DNA from: Chryseobacterium sp. UBA6632
GTDB lineage: Bacteria; Bacteroidota; Bacteroidia; Flavobacteriales; Weeksellaceae
DNA: 8,040 nt
Assembly: GCA_002455915.1 (NCBI GenBank)
Contig: DKLU01000224.1
Span: 1 to 8,040, forward strand
Reading direction: 5' to 3'
How positions within the stretch are numbered: the stretch's first letter is position 1; every line of letters starts with the position of its first letter. The notes under the pieces were generated by a model. It did not search any database, was not told the DNA's origin, and worked only from the letters and a program-made list of their open reading frames with translations. Shown piece by piece: positions 1 through 5,418 of the stretch. The position numbers were made by a program, and so were the translations under genes.

Positions 1-44
1 CGAGTAGCGAAAGCCGGAAATAGCTTCTGAAAAATAGATACAGA

Positions 45-80
45 GATCCTTCGACTACGTTCAGAATGACACCGCTAATC
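45..80 (-). repeat. Dispersed intergenic repeat, copy 1 (diverged)
   Basis: Read on the minus strand this is GATTAGCGGTGTCAT followed by TCTGAACGTAGTCGAAGGATC. The same unit of about 35 nt occurs at 5231-5270 in the same orientation and at 5306-5340 inverted. The similarity runs past the GTCATCCTGAG...GTCGAAGGAT core into the flanking GATTA-CGG segment, so the repeat unit is larger than the core. Such GTCGAAGGATC elements are, as I recall, common between genes in flavobacteria. Their function is unknown. Confidence 0.75.
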
Positions 81-252
81 CTAATTGTATTAATTAAGAT
101 TTTAATAAAATAAAAAATGATCGATCTCCACAGACCGACCATCTACAAATTATTTATTTACCTAACAATAGCGTAAGTATACCTCTCTAACGGGAAAAAA
201 TGCCAGATTATTTTGAAAATAAAAAATATTTTTTCACGGTGTAAAATCCTAC

Positions 253-268
253 TGACAAACTGTTGTCA
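253..268. promoter_or_regulatory. Perfect palindrome, candidate operator for the DinB gene
   Basis: TGACAA-ACTG-TTGTCA has 6-bp perfect half-sites and a 4-nt spacer. It ends 11 nt before the -7 box at 280, so it covers or adjoins the region where the -33 element would lie, and no well-spaced -33 TTG is otherwise present. That placement suits a repressor or activator site. The regulator is unknown. The WYL regulator at 940-1890 is a possible binder by proximity only, and I see no copy of this palindrome at its own promoter. Confidence 0.45.
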
Positions 269-279
269 TAAATGTGATT

Positions 280-287
280 TACCTTTG
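280..287 (+). promoter_or_regulatory. Bacteroidota -7 promoter element (TACCTTTG)
   Basis: TACCTTTG matches the Bacteroidota housekeeping -7 consensus TAnnTTTG exactly. It lies 29 nt upstream of the ATG at 317, leaving a short leader. A correctly spaced -33 TTG is not evident: the nearest TTG (263-265) is only 14 nt upstream and is part of the palindrome. This suggests activator dependence or a weak basal promoter. Confidence 0.6.
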
Positions 288-316
288 TATCAACAAAAAC
301 AAACAACATTAAAATT

Positions 317-808
317 ATGACTACAACAGCAACCATCACAAAACAATTCATGACTTCTGACCAATTATTAGAGCACTGGCAAGGACATAGAAATTTGACA
401 AGAAGAGTAATCGAAGCTTTTCCTGAAAAAGAATTATTTGAATTTTCAATCGGTGGAATGAGAACTTTTGCCAAGTTAGCTTGCGAATTAATCGGTATTG
501 CAGGACCTGCTTTAAAAGGAATTATAGACCGAAATATGGATGATTATAATGAAGAAGGCTTCAAACCGGAAACAAAAGCTGATATTCTAAAAAAATGGGA
601 TGAGGAAACGGAGGTCATCAACCATTATTTCGCTCAGATTTCGGAAGAGCGTTTTCAAGAGACTTTCAATTTATTCGGACAGTATGAATTTCCGGTATAT
701 CAGAACATTTTATATTTTGTTGATAATGAAGTTCATCACAGAGGTCAGGGCTACGTTTATTTAAGAGCCTTAGGAATTGAGCCGCCTTTTTTTTGGGAGA
801 GATTTTAG
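317..808 (+). CDS. DinB/YfiT-fold family protein
   Basis: A 163-residue protein of typical length for the DinB/YfiT four-helix-bundle superfamily, cytoplasmic with no signal peptide. The best evidence is the C-terminal block, residues 137-162: NEVHHRGQGYVYLRALGIEP followed by PFFWER. This matches the family pattern H-x3-HRGQ...YLR..G..PP. Family members bind a divalent metal through three histidines, and some act as thiol-dependent S-transferases; many are uncharacterised. Here the first His of the H-x3-H pair is Asn137 and the helix-2 position reads FAKLACELIGIA with no His, so a canonical His triad is not visible. His140 and His141 remain. The exact activity cannot be assigned. The ATG at 317 follows a good -7 box, and the gene converges on a WYL regulator. 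Confidence 0.85.
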   Translation: MTTTATITKQFMTSDQLLEHWQGHRNLTRRVIEAFPEKELFEFSIGGMRTFAKLACELIGIAGPALKGIIDRNMDDYNEEGFKPETKADILKKWDEETEVINHYFAQISEERFQETFNLFGQYEFPVYQNILYFVDNEVHHRGQGYVYLRALGIEPPFFWERF

Positions 809-881
809 TATCTTTAATGCCTTTATGGAGACTAAAATTATTAATTGAAAATAACGAATCCAACTCAATCATTTCTAAACA

Positions 882-919
882 AAAAAGCTTTCAGGATATC
901 TGAAAGCTTTTTGTTTTTA
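882..919. terminator. Bidirectional intrinsic terminator
   Basis: AAAAAGCTTTCAG (882-894) and CTGAAAGCTTTTT (900-912) form a perfect 13-bp stem with the 5-nt loop GATAT. T-rich tracts follow on both strands (TTTTTGTTTTT rightward, T-run at 881-886 leftward). It sits between convergent stop codons at 808 and 940 and should end both transcripts. Confidence 0.9.
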
Positions 920-939
920 TCTAAATTTAAAGAATGTTT

Positions 940-1890
940 TTAATATTTTTCAGAGAGTTTATTAATTAATTTTTTCAGACTTTCTTTTAAAGATTCCGGT
1001 TCTAAAACCTCAGCATAATCTGCAAAAGTAATAAGCCAGCGCGGAAAACCTTCTTTAATCCAATCAGTTTCAAAAATCAATTCAACGCCATTTTCTCTTT
1101 CGATTTCTTCAACCAATCCGTAATATTTTTTTGAATTAACGAGATGTCCGATAATTCTTTTTTCTACCAAAAGACGAACTTTCGTTTTATTTCCGCTCGG
1201 ATTTTGACGATAATCATTAATTTGTCCGTATTCCTGCAAAAACGGATTTTGAGTTTTGAATATCTGTAAAATCCTATCGACACGAAATTGCCTGAAATCG
1301 TTTCTCAGCGTACAAAACGCCATGATATACCAATAGTTGAATTCAAAGAAAACCCCAACAACTTCAATGGTTCGCATAGAAACTTTTGAATCTACCGTTT
1401 CATATTCCAGCGTTAATTGCTTCTTTTCGGCAATGCTTTCCAAAATAATCGGGATAATATTTCGGATTTTATCTTCCGGTTTAGGATGATAATTAAAAAC
1501 ATCGATCTGTTTTTCAATATTTTCAATTAAATTTTTATCTGAATATTTTAAAACAGAACGAACCTTTTCCATCGCAGTCTGATAATGATTTCCCAAACTT
1601 TCATGTAAAAATTTCTGCATCAGTTTTTCTGCCGTAATGAAGCTCAACACTTCTTCTTTTGTAAACATCACAGGTGGAAGTTTGTAACCATCCATCAAAG
1701 AATAACCGCTTCCCGCTTCGCCAACAATAGGAATTCCGGCGTTTTCCAACGTTTTGACATCACGGTAAATTGTTCGGACACTTACATCGAATTTTGTTGC
1801 CAAATCTTGTGCTCTTACAATCGGTTTTGATTGAAGTTGAGTAAGAATTGCGGTTACTCGGTCGAGTTTTTTAAGGTAGTGGTCGTTCAT
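940..1890 (-). CDS. YafY-type HTH / WYL-domain transcriptional regulator
   Basis: With the ATG at 1890 the protein is 316 residues, normal for the family. Residues 6-50 form a winged helix-turn-helix (HTH_11-like), with AQDLATKFDVSVRTIYRDVK giving the recognition helix. It is followed by the GYKLPPVMFTKEE linker typical of YafY-type proteins. The WYL domain spans about 140-215: the namesake triad appears as W187-Y188-I189, followed by RNDFRQFRVDRI with the conserved arginines 197, 200, 203 and 206. WYL domains are thought to sense ligands, often nucleic acids, but the effector here is unknown. The frame extends to a TTG at 1926, but that codon is the end of a -7 promoter box, so it cannot be the start for that promoter. 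The gene lies 50 bp downstream of the ABC exporter on the same strand and converges on the DinB gene, which it may regulate. Confidence 0.9.
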   Translation of the reverse strand: MNDHYLKKLDRVTAILTQLQSKPIVRAQDLATKFDVSVRTIYRDVKTLENAGIPIVGEAGSGYSLMDGYKLPPVMFTKEEVLSFITAEKLMQKFLHESLGNHYQTAMEKVRSVLKYSDKNLIENIEKQIDVFNYHPKPEDKIRNIIPIILESIAEKKQLTLEYETVDSKVSMRTIEVVGVFFEFNYWYIMAFCTLRNDFRQFRVDRILQIFKTQNPFLQEYGQINDYRQNPSGNKTKVRLLVEKRIIGHLVNSKKYYGLVEEIERENGVELIFETDWIKEGFPRWLITFADYAEVLEPESLKESLKKLINKLSEKY

Positions 1891-1923
1891 TGGGTTTGAG
1901 AGTTCGAGTGTTTTAGTGTTTAG

Positions 1924-1931
1924 CAAAATTA
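1924..1931 (-). promoter_or_regulatory. -7 promoter element of the WYL regulator (TAATTTTG)
   Basis: On the minus strand TAATTTTG matches TAnnTTTG exactly and lies 33 nt upstream of the ATG at 1890. No -33 TTG is seen at the usual distance, where the sequence falls into the 3' end of the exporter gene. It argues for independent transcription of the regulator and against the TTG start at 1926. Confidence 0.5.
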
Positions 1932-1940
1932 ATTTCTAAT

Positions 1941-3749
1941 TTAATTTTCCTTATAAGTATTAACCAGTTTATCTAAGTTTAAACTTCTCGCTGAAGCATC
2001 AAAAATTTCTCTGTAGGTTCCATTAATTTGCACCAATTCATCGTGACTCCCGCTTTCCACTACCCTACCTTTTTTCATGACATAAATTTTATCTGAATCT
2101 AAAATCTGCGATAAAGAATGGGAAATAATAATCACCGTTCTGCCTTCTTTTATCGCATCCAATGAGTTTTTAATCTGTTCTGTGGCAATGGCATCCAAAC
2201 TTGCCGTTGGTTCGTCAAGGAAAATAATTGGTGGATTTTTTAAGAATAATCTTGCAATCGCAATTCTCTGTTGCTGCCCGCCCGAAAGCTGGGTTGCATC
2301 GTGATTGTAACCTTCCGGAAGATCCAGAATTTGTTCGTGGAGATAAGCTTTTTTCGCTGCTTCTTCAATTTCTTCAAATGTTGCATTCATATTTCCATAG
2401 CGAATATTGTCTTCGATACTTCCTTGGAAAATATGATTTTTTTGAAGTACCAAACCTAAATCGTCACGGAGAAAAGTGTTGTCATAATCATTTAAATTGA
2501 CATTATCAAGTAAAATATCTCCTGAATTCGGAAGATAAAATTTACATAAAAGATTGATAATCGTTGATTTTCCAGCTCCACTCAAACCAACCAAGGCCGT
2601 TGTTTTCCCGTTTTCGATTTTCATAGAAACGTCGTGCAGAGCCTGAGTTCCGTTTGGATAAGAAAAGTTAACATTTTTTAATTCAAAATTTCCTTTAATT
2701 TCTTTTTCCACGAAATTTCCGTTGGGTTCTTTTTCGTTGTCGGCATTTAAAATATCAAAATAACCTTCCGCATAAATCATCGCATCATTCATATCATCAT
2801 AAATCCTATGCAACTGCCGAATTGGAGCCGAAACATTGTTGAAAAGCATAATATGAAGCATGATAGCACCGATTGTCATTTGTTGATCAAGCACCAAATA
2901 AACCGTCAAAAGGATTATTAAAACCACTCCAAACTGTTCGATAAAAGTTTTCAAGCCATCATAAATAAAATTCGTTCTTCGGGTAAACAGTTGACTTTCC
3001 ATCAACTGCATCTGCAGATCGTATTGCTTTTTTCCTTCAAATTTTTCGCGGACAAAACTTTTAATCACCATAATGGAATTGATTAAATTTAAAAGCCCGG
3101 AAGTTTTTTGTTCTCGTTGATTTCTTAAAGTTCGTCTAACTCCACCCAGTTTTTTTGCCTGTAAAGCACTGATATAAAAATAAATAGGAACAATAACTGT
3201 GGAAACAATTCCTACATACATATTTTGCATATACATGATAATCAATGCAATAAAAGCATTTGAAAATAACGGAAGCATATCGATAAAAAAGTTCTGAACC
3301 AATCTCGTTAAACTTTCAATTCCACGATCGATTCTTATTTGTAGTTTTCCGGATTCGTGGTTTTCATCATTAAAATAAGCAACTCGATACGTCAAAATCT
3401 TATCAATTGCCGATTGGGCTAAAACCGAACTTACATTAATTCTAATTTTTTCACCATAAAATTTCTGTCCGAAATTGATGAAAATATTTAGCAATTCCTT
3501 TCCCAATAAAATAATGGAAATCAGCACCAAAATATGAATTCCTTCAGACATCGGATGCGGAAGGTGAGTCAGTTTTGTCACCTCATCTACCGTATATTTC
3601 AACACAAGCGGATTTACCTGAGCGGCAAGCGCACCTAAAAACGTCAGAAATAACGTTCCGTAAATCATTAATCGATAAGGTCTGATGAAAGGAACCAGCT
3701 GTTTATAAATTCCAAATAAAGTGACGGTTCTGTTGAAAGGTTTTGCCAT
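1941..3749 (-). CDS. ABC exporter half-transporter (MsbA/multidrug type, fused TMD-NBD)
   Basis: A 602-residue inner-membrane protein of standard length for homodimeric type IV ABC exporters. The N-terminal part (about 15-315) has hydrophobic segments near 28-50, 71-93, 155-195 and 265-310, fitting six helices. The nucleotide-binding domain follows: aromatic A-loop Y364, Walker A GLSGAGKST (388-396), Q-loop Q436, signature LSGGQ (488-492), Walker B IIFLDE (508-513), D-loop SLD (517-519) and H-loop H544. All catalytic residues are present, so it should hydrolyse ATP. The substrate (lipid, drug or peptide) cannot be read from the sequence. One oddity is that only DATQ separates GYNH from LSGGQ, so the exporter X-loop usually resembling TEVGERG is shortened. 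The ATG at 3747-3749 is a clear start. No good promoter is visible upstream, only a hairpin at 3766-3802. Confidence 0.93.
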   Translation of the reverse strand: MAKPFNRTVTLFGIYKQLVPFIRPYRLMIYGTLFLTFLGALAAQVNPLVLKYTVDEVTKLTHLPHPMSEGIHILVLISIILLGKELLNIFINFGQKFYGEKIRINVSSVLAQSAIDKILTYRVAYFNDENHESGKLQIRIDRGIESLTRLVQNFFIDMLPLFSNAFIALIIMYMQNMYVGIVSTVIVPIYFYISALQAKKLGGVRRTLRNQREQKTSGLLNLINSIMVIKSFVREKFEGKKQYDLQMQLMESQLFTRRTNFIYDGLKTFIEQFGVVLIILLTVYLVLDQQMTIGAIMLHIMLFNNVSAPIRQLHRIYDDMNDAMIYAEGYFDILNADNEKEPNGNFVEKEIKGNFELKNVNFSYPNGTQALHDVSMKIENGKTTALVGLSGAGKSTIINLLCKFYLPNSGDILLDNVNLNDYDNTFLRDDLGLVLQKNHIFQGSIEDNIRYGNMNATFEEIEEAAKKAYLHEQILDLPEGYNHDATQLSGGQQQRIAIARLFLKNPPIIFLDEPTASLDAIATEQIKNSLDAIKEGRTVIIISHSLSQILDSDKIYVMKKGRVVESGSHDELVQINGTYREIFDASARSLNLDKLVNTYKEN

Positions 3750-3765
3750 AGGAATGAATTTAACT

Positions 3766-3802
3766 AAAAAACGTACCGTTTTACAGAGAAAAGGTACGTT
3801 TT
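3766..3802 (-). terminator. Terminator or attenuator hairpin between the lptB unit and the ABC exporter
   Basis: AAAACGTACC (3768-3777) pairs with GGTACGTTTT (3793-3802). The loop can extend the stem by a TTTT/AAAA pairing past a bulged G3778. Read leftward, the stem is followed by six T (3766-3771), as expected for a terminator of the 4079/3835 transcript. It ends only about 17 nt before the exporter start codon, so read-through could feed the exporter. Read rightward it is followed by TTTTATTCTATTTTT, but no rightward gene ends here. Confidence 0.7.
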
Positions 3803-3834
3803 ATTCTATTTTTCAGCAAATATTTTGCTTTAAT

Positions 3835-4074
3835 TTAAATATTATCTTTTAAGCTTCCATCATCCTGAATATATTGAAACTGATGATTTGGGTCAATAAC
3901 TATTCCTCCCATCTGAATAAAAGTTCCCCACATAGAACACCAATCTTCAATATCATTTTCCATTGGAGTGTCCCAACGTATTATTGTTGAGACTTCATGC
4001 TTTTTTAAATTAATTACAACTCCATATTCTCCATCCAAAAACACTTTAGCGCCAACTTTAAATCCATCATCCAT
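3835..4074 (-). CDS. Small hypothetical protein coupled to lptB
   Basis: A 79-residue acidic, cytoplasmic-looking protein with no signal peptide or membrane segment. I do not recognise a family. The N-terminal part (FKVGAKVFLDGEYGVVINLK, then STIIRWDT) has alternating hydrophobic residues and a GxKV...GVV pattern like small SH3/KOW-type beta-barrels, which is only a fold guess. The middle contains the Trp-rich EDWCSMWGTF. Its ATG at 4074 lies 4 nt after the lptB TAA, and a GAAGGG sequence overlapping the lptB end is spaced like a ribosome-binding site, so translation is probably coupled. The frame extends upstream to a TTG at 4089 that overlaps lptB, but the ATG is preferred. A terminator-like hairpin follows about 33 nt downstream. 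Confidence 0.65.
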   Translation of the reverse strand: MDDGFKVGAKVFLDGEYGVVINLKKHEVSTIIRWDTPMENDIEDWCSMWGTFIQMGGIVIDPNHQFQYIQDDGSLKDNI

Positions 4075-4078
4075 GGAT

Positions 4079-5140
4079 TTACCCTTCAAAAGATTCTGTC
4101 GTTAAATAATGTAATTCAGGTTTACTTGCAGCTTTAGATTCTGCCTGCGCCTGTTCTAAGGTATACATCGAATTAATTTCTTTTTTCTGGAAAACGAAAG
4201 AATTGTTGGCGTTTTTATCCACCACTTCATTAAAAATATGCTGAATTTCCGAATTTCCCATAGACGCGAAACTGATATCCTGAAAACCGTGCAACAATCT
4301 CAGATCATCAAACTGAGCAAAGTTTTCATCTACAAAACTTTGGAACTGAGCTTTTGACTCAAAATTTCCAGCCCAAATATTGTAAGCGTAATTTTTCTTT
4401 TTTTCTTTATCAAAAATACTTTGGTAAACGAAGTTTTCTCCCAAATAAGCTTCTCTTACCTGCGGATCGTTTGCCAATTCTTCCGGAAGACCTTCTTTCA
4501 AAATCCTTCCTTCAAACATGATGTACGTTTTATTGGTAATCGCCAAAGTTTGTTGTACGTTGTGATCGGTAATCAGAATTCCGATGTTTTTATCGGTCAG
4601 ACTTCTTACAATTTTTTGGATATCTTCAACCGCAATCGGGTCTACTCCGGCAAAAGGCTCATCCAATAAAATAAAACTTGGGTCTGTTGCCAAACATCTT
4701 GCGATCTCGGTTCTACGTCTTTCACCTCCGGACAAAAGATCTCCACGGTTTTTACGAACGTGTTGAAGTGAAAATTCTTCTACCAATTCGTCACATTTCA
4801 TCTGCTGTTCGCGTTTTGAAAGTTTTGTTAATTGTAAAACTCCCATGATATTTTCTTCCACCGAAAGTTTACGAAAAACAGACGCTTCCTGAGCCAGATA
4901 ACCGATACCTTTTTGTGCTCTTCGGTACATCGCATCGGTCGTGATTTCCTGTTTATCCAAGAAAATTTTTCCTGAAGTAGGCTTAACCAACCCAACAATC
5001 ATATAAAACGAAGTGGTTTTTCCTGCCCCGTTCGGACCAAGCAAACCAACAATTTCTCCCTGCTGAACCTGTACAGAAACGCCTTTTACAACTTTTTTCG
5101 GACCGTATTCTTTGATTAAGTTTTCTCCTCGTAAAATCAT
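4079..5140 (-). CDS. lptB: LPS export ABC transporter ATP-binding protein LptB with C-terminal extension
   Basis: Residues 1-245 are a complete LptB, the cytoplasmic ATPase that powers LPS extraction by LptFG and its transport to the outer membrane. Visible are Walker A GPNGAGKTT (35-43), Q-loop YLAQ (Q84) with the LptB-typical ASVFRKLSVEENI, signature LSGGE (136-140), Walker B FILLDEP with FAGVDP (156-168) and switch histidine TDHN (H193). The end GLPEELANDPQVREAYLGEN is characteristic of the family, whose members usually stop near 240-250 residues. Here the frame continues to 353. The extra domain starts near residue 250 with NYAYNIWAGNFESKAQFQSF and ends in an Ala/Glu-rich tail. The extension faintly recalls the Imm22 (DUF4284) pattern, from memory and untested. 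The start codon is 5 nt after a -7 promoter box. The 79-residue gene follows after 4 nt. Confidence 0.93.
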   Translation of the reverse strand: MILRGENLIKEYGPKKVVKGVSVQVQQGEIVGLLGPNGAGKTTSFYMIVGLVKPTSGKIFLDKQEITTDAMYRRAQKGIGYLAQEASVFRKLSVEENIMGVLQLTKLSKREQQMKCDELVEEFSLQHVRKNRGDLLSGGERRRTEIARCLATDPSFILLDEPFAGVDPIAVEDIQKIVRSLTDKNIGILITDHNVQQTLAITNKTYIMFEGRILKEGLPEELANDPQVREAYLGENFVYQSIFDKEKKKNYAYNIWAGNFESKAQFQSFVDENFAQFDDLRLLHGFQDISFASMGNSEIQHIFNEVVDKNANNSFVFQKKEINSMYTLEQAQAESKAASKPELHYLTTESFEG

Positions 5141-5145
5141 AACGG

Positions 5146-5153
5146 CAAAGATA
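5146..5153 (-). promoter_or_regulatory. -7 promoter element of lptB (TATCTTTG), near-leaderless
   Basis: On the minus strand TATCTTTG matches TAnnTTTG exactly, and only CCGTT separates it from the lptB ATG at 5140. Transcription normally begins a few bases after this box, so the mRNA would start at or just before the start codon. A TTG at 5169-5171 lies 15 nt upstream, shorter than the usual -33 spacing. Confidence 0.5.
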
Positions 5154-5230
5154 AAGTTTTTTTGAATTCAATTTTTAGATTAAAAAATGGAGAGCAAAGT
5201 TTTATGATATTTTAATATGTGGTTTGATGC

Positions 5231-5270
5231 ATCCTTCGACTGCTTCGCGCTCAGGATGACACCGGTAATC
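5231..5270 (-). repeat. Dispersed intergenic repeat, copy 2
   Basis: On the minus strand this reads GATTACCGGTGTCATCCTGA, then GCGCGAAGCAGTCGAAGGAT. It shares the GTCATCCTGAGCG and GTCGAAGGAT blocks with copy 3 (5306-5340) but carries four extra bases (CGAAGCAG versus AAG region). It keeps the GATTA-CGG flank seen in copy 1. With copy 3 it forms an inverted pair separated by about 35 nt and able to fold into a large hairpin. Confidence 0.8.
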
Positions 5271-5305
5271 ATTCTGTGTTTTTACTGTTGAATTAAACAT
5301 TTAGT

Positions 5306-5340
5306 ATTAGCACTGTCATCCTGAGCGAAGTCGAAGGATC
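5306..5340 (+). repeat. Dispersed intergenic repeat, copy 3 (consensus-like)
   Basis: ATTAGCACTGTCATCC continues as TGAGCGAAGTCGAAGGATC, the cleanest copy of the unit in this window and inverted relative to copies 1 and 2. It lies in the gap between divergent lptB and the 5419 gene. Together with copy 2 it could form a cruciform or an RNA hairpin, but a terminator role makes little sense between divergent starts. Confidence 0.8.
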
Positions 5341-5418
5341 TCAAAAAATAATATTTAAATCTTAGCAACTTTATTTTATTTCCATAATTTTAAAGACAAA
5401 TCAATTCTCAAATTTATT

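Larger units (their letters stand above)
1..316. other. Non-coding left edge upstream of the DinB-family gene
   Basis: No convincing gene is visible. One forward frame is open from the window edge to a TGA at 28-30, so the last nine codons of an upstream gene could lie here, but the stretch is too short to judge. Positions 45-80 hold a dispersed repeat listed separately. Positions 81-250 are AT-rich with stops in all frames and include the A/T run palindrome AAAAAATATTTTTT at 221-234. The right end carries a palindrome and a promoter -7 element listed separately. Confidence 0.6.

Noticed and set aside
1..30. Tail of an upstream gene ending in TGA at 28-30
   Set aside because: Nine codons cannot be judged; the same bases could equally be part of an intergenic repeat.
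208..474. Minus-strand open frame with a hydrophobic segment overlapping the start of the DinB gene
   Set aside because: It is antisense to the promoter and first 50 codons of a well-supported gene, has no family resemblance and reads as a shadow frame.
666..872. Minus-strand open frame over the end of the DinB gene
   Set aside because: Antisense to the strongest conserved block of the DinB protein and has no start signals.
317..1890. DinB plus WYL regulator as a defence or DNA-repair operon
   Set aside because: The genes converge and are separated by a strong terminator, so they are not an operon. The DinB fold is not the DinB DNA polymerase, and no nuclease or effector is nearby.
2228..2500. 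Plus-strand open frames inside the ABC exporter ATPase domain
   Set aside because: They mirror the coding strand across Walker B and the signature motif; the real gene is beyond doubt.
4421..4766. Plus-strand open frames inside lptB
   Set aside because: Shadows of the lptB reading frame, no independent signals.
5231..5340. CRISPR-like array from the repeated GTCATCC...GAAGGATC units
   Set aside because: Only two local copies, inverted and of unequal length, with no regular spacers and no cas genes.
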